The notes under the pieces were generated by a model. It was not told the DNA's origin and did no database searches. It worked only from the letters and a program-made list of their open reading frames with translations. Positions 48,308 to 57,994 of a DNA stretch of 64,000 nucleotides are shown one piece after another; position 1 is the first letter of the stretch, and every line of letters begins with the position of its first letter. Both the position numbers and the translations under genes were made by a program. This DNA is from Nitrospira sp. (GTDB taxonomy: Bacteria > Nitrospirota > Nitrospiria > Nitrospirales > Nitrospiraceae), in the NCBI GenBank assembly GCA_037045225.1, contig JBAOHZ010000009.1, positions 2,852,001-2,916,000 on the forward strand, given 5' to 3'.

Positions 48308-49222
48308 ATGTTACAAACCAGCGAAAAAATATGGATGGATGGCAAGTTTGTCGCGTGGGCAGATGCGAACGTTCACGTGCTCACGCACTCCCTGCACTAC
48401 GGATTGGCAGCGTTTGAGGGTATTCGCTGCTACAAGGGAAAAAGCGGGTCGGCGATCTTTCGGTTGCCTGAACATGTGGACCGTTTATTCGAGTCCGCCC
48501 ATATCGGCATGATCGAGATGCCCTTCGACAGGAAGCAGATCACAGAAGCCATCGTTGAAACCGTTCGCATTAATCGCCTGGAAGCGTGCTACATTCGCCC
48601 ATTAGTGTACATCGGGTATGGTGCCATGGGGTTATATCCCGCGGAAAATCCCATCAAGGTGAGCATCGCGGCGTGGAAATGGGGTACGTATCTGGGCGAT
48701 GAGGCCTTGTCCAAGGGAATTCGAGCCAGAGTGTCGTCGTTTACGCGTCATCACGTGAATGTCTCGATGACGCGCGGCAAAATTTCCGGGTATTACGTCA
48801 ATTCCATTCTGGCCAAACGAGAAGTGAAGGCCGACGGGTACGATGAAGCGATCATGCTGGACCCTGAAGGATATGTGGCTGAAGGGACAGGCGAAAATGT
48901 GTTCATCGTGCGACGAGGCGTCCTGAAGACAACCCCCTTGACCTCCATCCTCGAGGGCATAACGCGCAACTCCATCATTCAGTTGGCGAAGGAGCGCAAG
49001 ATTCCAGTGGTTGAGGAACGGTTCACCCGTGATGAAATGTATGTGGCCGAGGAAGTGTTTGTCACCGGGACTGCGGCGGAGCTCACCCCTGTGACAGAAA
49101 TCGATCAACGGCGCATCGGCAGCGGGAAGCCTGGGTCGGTGACGCAGACTTTACAAAAGGCGTTTTTTGACGTGGTGGGTGGTACCGATGCTGCCCACAG
49201 TCAGTGGCTGACTCCCGTCTAG
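48308..49222 (+). CDS. ilvE: branched-chain amino acid aminotransferase
   Basis: A 304-residue PLP enzyme of fold type IV that makes or degrades Val, Leu and Ile. It shows IWMDGKFVAWADANVHVLTHSLHYGLAAFEGIRCY at the start, the Lys-bearing GYYVNSILAKREVKADGYDEAIMLD and EGTGENVFIV, and TPLTSILEGITRNS. It is a monocistronic gene divergent from rplU and convergent with secG. Confidence 0.95.
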   Translation: MLQTSEKIWMDGKFVAWADANVHVLTHSLHYGLAAFEGIRCYKGKSGSAIFRLPEHVDRLFESAHIGMIEMPFDRKQITEAIVETVRINRLEACYIRPLVYIGYGAMGLYPAENPIKVSIAAWKWGTYLGDEALSKGIRARVSSFTRHHVNVSMTRGKISGYYVNSILAKREVKADGYDEAIMLDPEGYVAEGTGENVFIVRRGVLKTTPLTSILEGITRNSIIQLAKERKIPVVEERFTRDEMYVAEEVFVTGTAAELTPVTEIDQRRIGSGKPGSVTQTLQKAFFDVVGGTDAAHSQWLTPV

Positions 49223-49364
49223 TAGTCCTTCCTTCACGTTCCGCACACACCACTTTCCCGTAGCGCGTCACTCCACGAGACAGGACATAGCGCTGGTGCT
49301 CATGCCGTAGGCGGCTGTTCTGCGGATGACTCTGCGATGTGGAGGCGGTGTAGTCCGAGAAAAC

Positions 49365-49718
49365 TTAGTGGGAAGCTTCGCCCGAGGAATGCGACTCTGC
49401 CGCAGGCGGTGTGGTGGATTCAGCAGGCGTGGAGCTTGGAGTCGTGGCTGCCGGTTTTTTATTCAAATCAATGACGGTAGAGGAGAAGTTCCGGTCCTTG
49501 GCTAAGATAGCGAGGGTCAAAGAGGTGAACATAAACACGAAGGCGGTGATGACCGTGAATTTGCTCAAAAAGTTTGCCGGTCCTCGGCTGCCGAACACGG
49601 TTTGGCTGGATCCGCCGAAGGCCGCACCGATTTCAGCGCCCTTGCCGGATTGCAGCAAAATCGCTCCGATCATGAGCAGGCAGACGATCACATGAATGAT
49701 GACGAGTAGGGTATACAT
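49365..49718 (-). CDS. secG: preprotein translocase subunit SecG
   Basis: A 117-residue inner-membrane protein with two helices (VIIHVIVCLLMIGAILLQ and FTVITAFVFMFTSLTLAIL), the LLQSGKGAEIGAAFGG motif between them, and a Ser/Thr/Pro/Ala-rich tail. It follows tpiA by 12 bp, the order seen in many bacteria. It aids SecYE in protein export. Confidence 0.95.
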   Translation of the reverse strand: MYTLLVIIHVIVCLLMIGAILLQSGKGAEIGAAFGGSSQTVFGSRGPANFLSKFTVITAFVFMFTSLTLAILAKDRNFSSTVIDLNKKPAATTPSSTPAESTTPPAAESHSSGEASH

Positions 49719-49730
49719 AGTGATTGATTC

Positions 49731-50510
49731 TTAGGCCTTGGCGGGTTTTGTCCCGATAGCAACTTTCACGAGTGTAGCAAAAGAGACCGGGTCTAAACAA
49801 GCCCCGCCGACAAGCGCCCCGTCGATTTCTTCAGACGCCAAGAATTCGGCAATATTGTGCGGTGTCACACTGCCCCCGTAGAGAACGGCGATGTGTTGAC
49901 CGGAATCCGATCCGCTCAGCTCGTTTATCGTTCGACGGATCAGTCGATGGACGGGAACTGCCTGCTCCGGTGACGCGGCCCGGCCTGTACCAATAGCCCA
50001 CACAGGTTCATAGGCGATGGCCAGGGTTGTAACCGCCTGTGCCTCGATTCCGGCAAGCCCGGCGCGAAGTTGTCGTTGAATGACGAGGTCGGTCTGCCCC
50101 GAATCACGCTCCTGGAGTGTTTCGCCCACGCACAGAATCGGTTGAAGACCATACCGGAGGGCTGCCAGTACTTTCTTGTTCGTCCAACTGTCCTGGTCCC
50201 CGAAATACTGGCGCCGCTCTGAGTGGCCGACGAGGACGAACTGACACCCTATGTCTTTGAGCATGGCGCCGGATACTTCGCCGGTGAAGGCGCCTTTGTC
50301 TTCCCAATACATGTTTTGCGCGCCAAGGAGAAAAGTCGGGGTCGGTCCCAAGGCATCGCGAACTGCATGGAGCGCCGTAAACGGTGGGGTCAGGCCGACC
50401 CGGATGCCGGCGTGGTCGGTGAGTTCTTGCGAGAGGCGATGCACGAATGCCCCGGCTTCAGAGGCAGTCTTATTCATTTTCCAGTTGCCGACGATGAAGC
50501 GAGTTCTCAC
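49731..50510 (-). CDS. tpiA: triosephosphate isomerase
   Basis: A 259-residue TIM-barrel enzyme with FIVGNWKMNKT, VGHSERRQYFGD (active-site His), YEPVWAIGTG (active-site Glu) and YGGSVTPHN. The GTG start at 50510 has GAGG upstream and matches the family N-terminus. It lies between pgk and secG. Confidence 0.97.
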   Translation of the reverse strand: MRTRFIVGNWKMNKTASEAGAFVHRLSQELTDHAGIRVGLTPPFTALHAVRDALGPTPTFLLGAQNMYWEDKGAFTGEVSGAMLKDIGCQFVLVGHSERRQYFGDQDSWTNKKVLAALRYGLQPILCVGETLQERDSGQTDLVIQRQLRAGLAGIEAQAVTTLAIAYEPVWAIGTGRAASPEQAVPVHRLIRRTINELSGSDSGQHIAVLYGGSVTPHNIAEFLASEEIDGALVGGACLDPVSFATLVKVAIGTKPAKA

Positions 50511-50541
50511 AGAGCCTCTATTCGGGGACGGATACGGTGTA

Positions 50542-51741
50542 TTACGCCGGACGATTGGGAAGGGCTGCGAGGCCAGGGAGGGTTTTCCCCTCGAGTAGCT
50601 CAAGCGCTGCGCCACCGCCGGTTGAAATGAACGAAATACTCTCGGACTCCCCGGCCCGATGGATGGCGAGGGCCGTTTCGCCGCCGCCGACAATGGTCAG
50701 GGCATAGGCGTTGGCGACTGAATGGGCCATCGCGAGGGTGCCTCTGGCAAACGCATCGACTTCAAACATGCCCATGGGACCGTTCCAGAGAATGGTTTTG
50801 GCATCCTGGACCGCTTCTGAGAATAGTTTGACGGAGGCGGGGCCGATATCCAGTCCGTACCAGCCTTTGGGTATCTCCTGAACCGGAACGATCTTTGTTT
50901 CGGCTCTCGGTTCGCGGCTGGCTGCGACAACACAATCTACCGGGAGATAGAATTTCACCCCGCTTGCAAAGGCACGGTCCTGCACGCCCTTGGCGAAGTC
51001 GAGCATGTCATTTTCCACCAGCGATTGGCCGATCTCCAGCCCCATGGCTTTCAGGAAGGTAAAGGCCATTCCGCCGCCGATAATGACCTTGTCGACTTTC
51101 TTCCCAAGGTTCTCGATCACGCCGATTTTCCCGGACACTTTGGCTCCGCCGAGAATCGCGACGAACGGTCGGACTGGATTTTCTACTGCGCCTTCGAGAT
51201 ATTCAATTTCTTTCTTGAGCAGATACCCAGCAGCCGCTTCAGGAATGAATTTCGTAATGCCGACGGTGGAGGCATGCGCCCGGTGCGCCGCACCGAAGGC
51301 GTCGTTGATGTAGACATCCGCCAACGAGGCCAGGGCTTTTGAAAATCCGTCCTCGTTCTTCTCCTCTTCAGGATGAAAACGGAGGTTTTCCAGCAGCATG
51401 ACGTCGCCAGGTTGCATCTTGGCGACCAAGCCTTCAACGGCCGAGCCGATACAATCCGGGGCAAAAATCACTTCTTTGCCGAGCAATCGCTGGAGTCGTT
51501 TGGCCACGGGGGCGAGGCTGAACTTCGGATCGAACTTGCCTTTCGGTCGACCGAGGTGGGAGCAGAGGATGACCTTTGCGCCCTCATCGACGGCACGATT
51601 GATGGTGGGAAGTGTCGATCGAATTCGAGTGTCGTCGGTGATCTGCAAGGAATCATCAAGCGGGACGTTGTAGTCGGCGCGAATGATGACGCGTTTCCCA
51701 CGAAGCTGGACATCCTCGATGATTCGTTTGCGAATATTCAT
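50542..51741 (-). CDS. pgk: phosphoglycerate kinase
   Basis: A 399-residue glycolytic/Calvin/reductive-pathway enzyme. It has RVIIRADYNVPLDD, CSHLGRPKG, LLENLRFHPEEEKN, ILGGAKVSGKIGVI and the C-terminal ATP site GGGETALAIHRAGE then STGGGAALELLEG. It lies 32 bp from tpiA and after gap in the same operon. Confidence 0.98.
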   Translation of the reverse strand: MNIRKRIIEDVQLRGKRVIIRADYNVPLDDSLQITDDTRIRSTLPTINRAVDEGAKVILCSHLGRPKGKFDPKFSLAPVAKRLQRLLGKEVIFAPDCIGSAVEGLVAKMQPGDVMLLENLRFHPEEEKNEDGFSKALASLADVYINDAFGAAHRAHASTVGITKFIPEAAAGYLLKKEIEYLEGAVENPVRPFVAILGGAKVSGKIGVIENLGKKVDKVIIGGGMAFTFLKAMGLEIGQSLVENDMLDFAKGVQDRAFASGVKFYLPVDCVVAASREPRAETKIVPVQEIPKGWYGLDIGPASVKLFSEAVQDAKTILWNGPMGMFEVDAFARGTLAMAHSVANAYALTIVGGGETALAIHRAGESESISFISTGGGAALELLEGKTLPGLAALPNRPA

Positions 51742-51838
51742 GTCAGACCTTCACTCCTCCTCTGGTGTGCATGGTCCGAGCGGGCAGTTGCTCCGGCTCG
51801 GACCGCACGGCAGAAAAGCTCGTTAGCTACGAAGCGGT

Positions 51839-52846
51839 TCACGCCCCTTTGGCGACGATGTACTTGATCAAATCCCGCACGCGGCAGGAGTAGCCCCACT
51901 CGTTGTCGTACCAGGCGGTAACTTTCACGAGTCGTTTATCGATCACTGCGGTTAAGGGGGCATCGACAATTGCGGAGTGTGGATCATCCTTGAGATCGAT
52001 CGAGACGATCGGAGCATCCGAGTAGGCCAGCACGTTTTTCATGGGCCCTTCGGCGGCTTTCTTAAATGCGGCATTCACTCCGGCCACATCGCAATCCTTT
52101 TCGGTTTCGACCGTGAGGTCGACCAAGGACACATTGGGGGTCGGAACCCGGATGGCCAATCCGTCCAATTTCCCCTTTAATTGCGGGATGACCAGGTGGA
52201 GCGCCTTGGCTGCACCGGTGCTGGTCGGAATCATCGACATGCCTGCGGCCCGCGCACGGCGGAGATCCTTGTGGGGGAGATCAAGCAACTGTTGGTCGTT
52301 GGTGTAGGAATGGATGGTCGTCATGACACCGTGCTTGATGCCGAAATTTTCCAGCAAGACCTTGGCGACCGGAGCCAGGCAGTTGGTCGTGCAGGAGGCG
52401 TTGGAGACGATGTGATGGGACTTGGCGTCGTACACTTGTTCGTTCACGCCGAGGACCACCGTGGCGTCGGGATCTTTTGCGGGGGCCGAGATGATGACGG
52501 TTTTGGCCCCGGCTGAGAGATGTTTTCCTGCGCCCTCACGGTCGGTAAAGTGCCCCGTGGATTCCACGACGATATCAACGCCGAGCGCCTTCCAGGGCAG
52601 CTCCTTCGGATCTCGGACGGCTAACACCTTGATGGCTTTGCCGTTAATAATGAGCTGGTCGTCTTTGGCTTCGACGGTACCCTCAAGGGTGCCATGAACG
52701 GAGTCGTACTTGAGCAAATAGGCTAATGTCTTGGCATCGGTGAGATCGTTGATGGCGACAAATTCCAGGCTGGGATCGCCCAGGGAGGCACGAAGAACGT
52801 TGCGACCGATGCGTCCAAATCCATTGATACCGATACGTGTGGTCAT
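51839..52846 (-). CDS. gap: glyceraldehyde-3-phosphate dehydrogenase
   Basis: A 335-residue enzyme with the NAD site IGINGFGRIGRNVLRAS, catalytic Cys in SNASCTTNCLAPVAK, the ATQ-type middle replaced by HSYTNDQQLLDLPHKDLRRARA, and WYDNEWGYSCRV at the end. It is the first gene after a near-consensus promoter and starts the gap-pgk-tpiA-secG operon. Confidence 0.98.
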   Translation of the reverse strand: MTTRIGINGFGRIGRNVLRASLGDPSLEFVAINDLTDAKTLAYLLKYDSVHGTLEGTVEAKDDQLIINGKAIKVLAVRDPKELPWKALGVDIVVESTGHFTDREGAGKHLSAGAKTVIISAPAKDPDATVVLGVNEQVYDAKSHHIVSNASCTTNCLAPVAKVLLENFGIKHGVMTTIHSYTNDQQLLDLPHKDLRRARAAGMSMIPTSTGAAKALHLVIPQLKGKLDGLAIRVPTPNVSLVDLTVETEKDCDVAGVNAAFKKAAEGPMKNVLAYSDAPIVSIDLKDDPHSAIVDAPLTAVIDKRLVKVTAWYDNEWGYSCRVRDLIKYIVAKGA

Positions 52847-52897
52847 GGGGCTAAATCCTCACGAATTAAACGGGTTGAATTGAGTGAGTCTGGGGGG

Positions 52898-52926
52898 ATA
52901 GTACTGACCGACTTTCTGTGTGTCAA
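52898..52926 (-). promoter_or_regulatory. sigma-70 promoter of gap-pgk-tpiA-secG
   Basis: Minus-strand TTGACA, a 17-bp spacer and TACTAT, about 52 bp before the gap start. It is the best match to the sigma-70 consensus in the window, in keeping with strong expression of central carbon genes. Confidence 0.75.
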
Positions 52927-53066
52927 GCATACAAAAAGAGGAAATCGAGTGCAGGAATCGGGTAACAGGTGGTCGTCACTCAAACGGTCGAGGCGTACCT
53001 TGCCTGTACCCGGTCGGTCGGGTAGAGTCTGCGTTTTTGTGCATATCAACCGGTCGCTGGGGTGCG

Positions 53067-55499
53067 ATGCAATCTGTAACCTTACAATCTGAATCGTGCA
53101 ACGTGCTGGAATGGGCCAAGCTGCTGGACTATCTGGCTTCCTACGCTCAATCGGTGGTCGGGGCTGAGCGGTGTCGATCGCTGGTCTTGGAAACCAGTCT
53201 GATGCAGGCCCAGCTGCGCCAACAGGAAACGTCGGATCTGCTTCGATTGAGGTCCGGCGTCGATCCCTTTCCCGTGCTTCGATTTCCCAATGTGGCGGAG
53301 TGGTTAGGCCGCGTTGCCAAGGGCGCCTGTCTTGAGGTGCACGAGTTGCGGGATATCGCGTTGGTCTTGGGATTGATCGATGAGGTGCAGCGGTATCTCC
53401 TGCGGCATCAAGCCGATGCCCCGGCGGTGGGCGCGATGGCGGCGCAGTTGGGACCGGTGGAGGCCTATCGTCGGCTGACCCTCGCATTAAATGCCGCGAT
53501 CGATCCCGATGGATCCATGCGGGAATCCGCAAGCCCTGAATTGCATCGGCTGATGCAGCGCGCCAACGACCTCAAGCAGCAGATGCGGCATCGTCTCGAC
53601 CAGATTCTGCATTCGCGCCGGTATGAGGAGGTGCTGCAGGAACACTATTTCGCGCAACGGGAAGGGCGCTACGTGCTCCCGATTAAGGCCGAAATGCAGG
53701 GACGGATTCCCGGCATTGTTCATGACGTCTCGTCGAGCGGCGCGACGGTGTTCCTGGAGCCTCGCGAGCTGGTGGATCTCAATAACTCCATTAAAGTCGT
53801 GGATTTGGATGTTGAGCGTGAGGTGCGGAGAATTCTGCGGGAACTGTCTGCGATGGTGGCGCCTCACCAGCCGGCGCTTGCCGGCAGTGTGACGGTGCTC
53901 GGTGAGCTGGATGCGATTTCCGCGAAGGCCGGGCTGTGCCAGCGGCTGCAGGCCGTTCCCCCACGGCTCAATGATCAGGGGCGTATCCTGCTCCATCGAG
54001 CGCGGCACCCGTTCCTGGTCCTGACCAAAGACCAGGTGGTTCCGAATGACCTGATGTTCGATGAATCCGTGCGCGTCCTCATCATTTCCGGGCCCAATAC
54101 CGGCGGGAAAACCGTTACCCTGAAGTTACTGGGCTTGTTTGCGTTGATGGCCCGCTGCGGCCTGCACTTGCCCTGTGCCTCCGAGTCGGAGATGGCCATT
54201 TTTCCATCGGTCTATGCGGATATCGGCGATGCGCAGGATCTGGCGCGGGATCTGTCCAGTTTTTCGGCCCATATCACGCAGATGGTGCAATTGTTGACGG
54301 AAGTGTCCGAGGGGACCGACGCCGGCACGTCTCTCTCTCCGGTGCCCCCGGGGCGGGCATTGGTGCTGCTGGATGAGCCGGTCACGTCCACGGATCCGGC
54401 TGAGGGTGCGGCGCTGGCGAGTGCTCTACTCTGCAGGCTGGCGGCGGCGGGCGTGAAGGTCGTCGCCACCACGCACTACAGTGTATTGAAGGGGCTAGCG
54501 CAAGAGACGCCGGGTTTTGCGAATGCGAGTGTGGAGTTCAACATTGAAACCCTCTCTCCGACCTATCGCCTGATCCAGGGGCAGCCGGGAGGGTCGGCGG
54601 CCATCGAAATTGCCGGGCGTCTCGGCATGGATCACACGTTGTTGCAGGACGCCCGTGCCCGGCTGCAGGGCGATACTCGGCTGCTGGAGACTCTGCTGAA
54701 CGATTTGCAGGACAAGCAACGGCGTATGAGCGAGGACCTCGCTGCCGCCACGGTCGCCAAGCAGACTGCCGAGCAGGCGGCGCGTGAGGCGCAAGAGCTA
54801 CTGACCTTCCTGCAGGAGTCGGAGCGGGACGAGCGGCAGGGATTGAAGAAAAAGCTGTCTCAGGAATTTCAGCGTGCCCGGGCGGCGGTCCAAGCGACTC
54901 TCGACGATCTGAAGCGCGATCAAAAAGTGCTCAAGGCCAAGGAAACCAAAGTCCGGCTCATCGAACTGGAGCAAGCTGTCAGCCGCGAAGTGGGGGCGGC
55001 GCAGGAGTCGATTCCCGTAGATCAGCTGTCGGTGGGGGATGCCGTGGAGGTGGTCGGGTTAGGCATGACTGGAACCTTGCTCGAATGTCCACAGGGGAAA
55101 AAGCGTGTGCGCCTGAAAGTCGGGGAAGGCGAAATTCTCGCCAACGTGGCGAGTGTGGTTGGGCTTGCACGGACGCCGCAGCCTGTTCGAAGCGCGACTG
55201 GGAAGGCGGCTGCGGTGCAGTTCAGGCGAACCAGCCAGACCCTGGCCCCCGAGGATATCCAGGAGACGCTGGATGTGCGAGGCCAGGCTGCGGACGACGC
55301 ATTGGACATCGTGGTGGCCGGCCTCGACCGCGCCAGCCTGGGAGGCAGTCCGTTCGTGCGCATCATTCACGGGCATGGGACCGGCCGACTGAGAGCCGTC
55401 CTACGCGACTATTTGAAAGCGTCTCCCTACGTCGTGACCTTTCGGCCCGGTGATCGCGCAGAGGGGGGCGATGGTGTCACCATTGTCGAACTGCGATGA
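53067..55499 (+). CDS. mutS2: endonuclease MutS2
   Basis: An 810-residue MutS-family ATPase without the mismatch-recognition domain. It has the core region (about 1-300), Walker A GPNTGGKTVTLK (about 345), VLLDEPVTSTDPAEGAALA, a coiled coil (about 520-640), and a C-terminal Smr nuclease domain with LDVRGQ and HGHGTGRLR. MutS2 acts on branched DNA or collided ribosomes. Its Walker B reads DEPVTSTDP, where most members have DELGAGTDP. ATG 53067 gives normal length; the frame is open further upstream. Confidence 0.93.
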   Translation: MQSVTLQSESCNVLEWAKLLDYLASYAQSVVGAERCRSLVLETSLMQAQLRQQETSDLLRLRSGVDPFPVLRFPNVAEWLGRVAKGACLEVHELRDIALVLGLIDEVQRYLLRHQADAPAVGAMAAQLGPVEAYRRLTLALNAAIDPDGSMRESASPELHRLMQRANDLKQQMRHRLDQILHSRRYEEVLQEHYFAQREGRYVLPIKAEMQGRIPGIVHDVSSSGATVFLEPRELVDLNNSIKVVDLDVEREVRRILRELSAMVAPHQPALAGSVTVLGELDAISAKAGLCQRLQAVPPRLNDQGRILLHRARHPFLVLTKDQVVPNDLMFDESVRVLIISGPNTGGKTVTLKLLGLFALMARCGLHLPCASESEMAIFPSVYADIGDAQDLARDLSSFSAHITQMVQLLTEVSEGTDAGTSLSPVPPGRALVLLDEPVTSTDPAEGAALASALLCRLAAAGVKVVATTHYSVLKGLAQETPGFANASVEFNIETLSPTYRLIQGQPGGSAAIEIAGRLGMDHTLLQDARARLQGDTRLLETLLNDLQDKQRRMSEDLAAATVAKQTAEQAAREAQELLTFLQESERDERQGLKKKLSQEFQRARAAVQATLDDLKRDQKVLKAKETKVRLIELEQAVSREVGAAQESIPVDQLSVGDAVEVVGLGMTGTLLECPQGKKRVRLKVGEGEILANVASVVGLARTPQPVRSATGKAAAVQFRRTSQTLAPEDIQETLDVRGQAADDALDIVVAGLDRASLGGSPFVRIIHGHGTGRLRAVLRDYLKASPYVVTFRPGDRAEGGDGVTIVELR

Positions 55500-55687
55500 C
55501 CGTGCAGTGCGAGGCCTATGTTTGGTTCTCGAAATTTTGTATGCTGAAGAGTGACGAAGCGCGCCTGCAAACAGTGGAGTGTGACATGACGTAACCGATG
55601 TGCGATCCGACGGGCGTTCCCGCCTGGCAGAACGTGTTGCCTGGGGCGAGGGGCCGGTCGAATCGCTTTCTTCAATGGCCTGCCGTC

Positions 55688-57994
55688 ATGCGTCAGCGGG
55701 TCAGTCTTCAACGTTTGATCACCCTCTCTGTGCTGTCGGTCGGGATTCTTTCCGGCACAGTCGGTCTTGTGTATGCCTATTGGCAGGCCACACAATCACT
55801 TCACGCCAGCGTCGGCATTACCTTCCAGGAAATAGCCCGTCAGAGCGCAGACAAAGCCGCGCTCCTGCTTGCCAAGGAACTCGAATGGCTGCAACGGCTC
55901 AGCGCCCTGCCTGAGATTCGATCTTCCGTGGCCGGCACAGGTTCCGTGAACCAGCCTACCCTGCAGTTCGAGCAGTGGCGGGAGGAGCAGCATCGTTATT
56001 TTCACTCGCTGGCGATTGTCCGGGCGGATGGCCAATTAATCGGAGGCCGGCGGAGCGAATCCGCGCGCACGTTTTATGCGCAGCAACCATGGTGGCCGGT
56101 GGTGTTCTCGGAACACCGTCCCTGGGCCGGTCCATTGACTGTTGACGAGGAGGGCCATGGTTTTTGGGAAGTCGCAGTGCCGATCGGCGGACAGGGTGAA
56201 TCGGTGCGGGGAGCCCTGAAGGCCGTGATTGGGACGGACCGTATCCTGTCCTCGATTGTGGGAAGCCGGATCGGCCGGACAGGACACATGATGCTGCTGG
56301 CCGACGATGGTGTGGTGCTCGCCTGCGCCATGCTTGCCCCCAAGCTCCACGCGACTCTCCAGGCACCGCTCGCGCAAGCATCGGTGGATGTTGCCACCGC
56401 TCGGGGGCTTGAGGTGGAGCAGGATACCCATGGGGGCAAGCAAAGCATCATTGGTCTGGCCCGGGTTGTCCTCCCGGCGCAGATCGAACAAGCGCGCGGC
56501 TGGTCCATCCTGATGCAGCAAGATCCGTCGGAGACGTTCGAGCCGTTGCTGGCCCTCATGGGGAAACTCGGGGCATTCTGGGTTGGCGCGCTTGCATGTA
56601 TCGTGTGGTTGCGCTGGCGACTGGGCCGACGCATTGTGCATCCGCTCGGCGATTTGATCCAGCGGGTCAATGTGTGCGGCGGCGCCGAGCCGTCGAATCC
56701 TCTTTCGTTTCAGGCCTCGTTCGTGCCCAGCGGGATTGTCGAGATCGATGCGTTGGCCGCGAGTTTCGACGATCTCGCTCAACGATTGGAACAGGCGTCG
56801 CAAGTCAAGGCTCAGTACGTTCGTCGGCTGGAGCAGGTGAACCTTGATCTTGCTACGTCGGAGGAGCATTACCGCCTCCTATGGAACCATTCGGTCGATA
56901 CCAAAATTCTGCTCGATCCCTTCGGTACCATACGGGACGTCAATCGGCGGGGGGAGATCACCCTCGGGCGACCGGCATCGGCCTTCGCGCAGCACTCAGT
57001 GACTGAGCTCGTTGCTGAGCCCGATCGCCCCCGTCTGCTGGAACAGCTGAAGCTGGCGATTCGAAGCGGGGCGGACGTGCCGGGCGGGGCGATGCATGTC
57101 CCGATACCCGCCGGCGAGCTGACGATGGAGGTTGATGTGGTGCCGGTCAAGAAAGCCGGCCGTATTGAATCGATCATGGTCCAACTCCGTGATCTCACCG
57201 AGCAGCAGGCGCTCGAACGGCAATTAGTTCGGTCCGAGCGGCTGGCGTCGTTGAGCCAATTTGCCTCGATGTTTGCCCATGACATCAGGAACCCACTGGC
57301 CGGGATCAAGAAAACGCTGGAGTGGCTTGGAGGCTGCCCGGAGATGAGGCAGGATCCGCCGCGTCGCTGCTTGGAGGATTTGCGCTTCACCACCGATCTT
57401 CTGTTGGGCATGATCAACGACATGTTGGATGTCTACCAGGAGAACTATTCGGGACTGCCGTTGAGTACGTCACCGGTGTCGCCCAGTCTGTTGATGAACG
57501 AGGTGGTGCGACTCTTTCGTTCCGAGGCCGAGGCGCAGGAGGTGCAATTCCGGTTGCAGGTTCCCAAGACGGATGTCTGGATCATGGGAGACGGTCGGCG
57601 GTTGCAGCGGGTGCTGATCAATTTGATTCACAATGCGCTGAAGTATTCCCCGCCGAGGGGCACCATCATGATTAGCGTGCAGGCGAATAGCGGACAGGTC
57701 TCACAACGAGAATCTGTCGCCGAGCCGCATGGCGGTTCGAGCGTGACGATTCAGATTCAGGATGAAGGGCCAGGAATTGCGCCGGAGGACCTACCGCATC
57801 TCTTTGAAATGTTCTTCAGGAAAAAGGATGGGCAGGATTACCGGATCGGGCGCGGCCTGGGGCTGCACTTCTGTCAGCTGGTGGTGGCCGCCCATGGCGG
57901 GCAGATCACGACGGCGAATCGCCCCGAAGGCGGCGCGGAATTTACCGTTGCGTTGCCAGTCAGGCAGGAGCAGCTATGTCCATCACCATCGTGA
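55688..57994 (+). CDS. membrane sensor histidine kinase (Cache-HAMP-PAS type)
   Basis: A 768-residue kinase. Helix 1 (LITLSVLSVGILSGTVGLVYAYW) is followed by a periplasmic double-Cache-like domain (about 45-290), helix 2 (about 300-315), HAMP (about 320-385), PAS (about 400-510), HisKA with FAHDIRNPLAG (His531) and HATPase with NLIHNALKYSPP, DEGPGI and GRGLGLHFC. The pairing partner starts 19 bp before its stop. ATG 55598 is an alternative start adding 30 residues before the helix. The signal sensed is unknown. Confidence 0.93.
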   Translation: MRQRVSLQRLITLSVLSVGILSGTVGLVYAYWQATQSLHASVGITFQEIARQSADKAALLLAKELEWLQRLSALPEIRSSVAGTGSVNQPTLQFEQWREEQHRYFHSLAIVRADGQLIGGRRSESARTFYAQQPWWPVVFSEHRPWAGPLTVDEEGHGFWEVAVPIGGQGESVRGALKAVIGTDRILSSIVGSRIGRTGHMMLLADDGVVLACAMLAPKLHATLQAPLAQASVDVATARGLEVEQDTHGGKQSIIGLARVVLPAQIEQARGWSILMQQDPSETFEPLLALMGKLGAFWVGALACIVWLRWRLGRRIVHPLGDLIQRVNVCGGAEPSNPLSFQASFVPSGIVEIDALAASFDDLAQRLEQASQVKAQYVRRLEQVNLDLATSEEHYRLLWNHSVDTKILLDPFGTIRDVNRRGEITLGRPASAFAQHSVTELVAEPDRPRLLEQLKLAIRSGADVPGGAMHVPIPAGELTMEVDVVPVKKAGRIESIMVQLRDLTEQQALERQLVRSERLASLSQFASMFAHDIRNPLAGIKKTLEWLGGCPEMRQDPPRRCLEDLRFTTDLLLGMINDMLDVYQENYSGLPLSTSPVSPSLLMNEVVRLFRSEAEAQEVQFRLQVPKTDVWIMGDGRRLQRVLINLIHNALKYSPPRGTIMISVQANSGQVSQRESVAEPHGGSSVTIQIQDEGPGIAPEDLPHLFEMFFRKKDGQDYRIGRGLGLHFCQLVVAAHGGQITTANRPEGGAEFTVALPVRQEQLCPSPS

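Noticed and set aside
49223..49364. Possible tRNA between ilvE and secG, a common site for tRNA-Leu
   Set aside because: No cloverleaf arms or TTCGA-type T-loop could be found in either strand.
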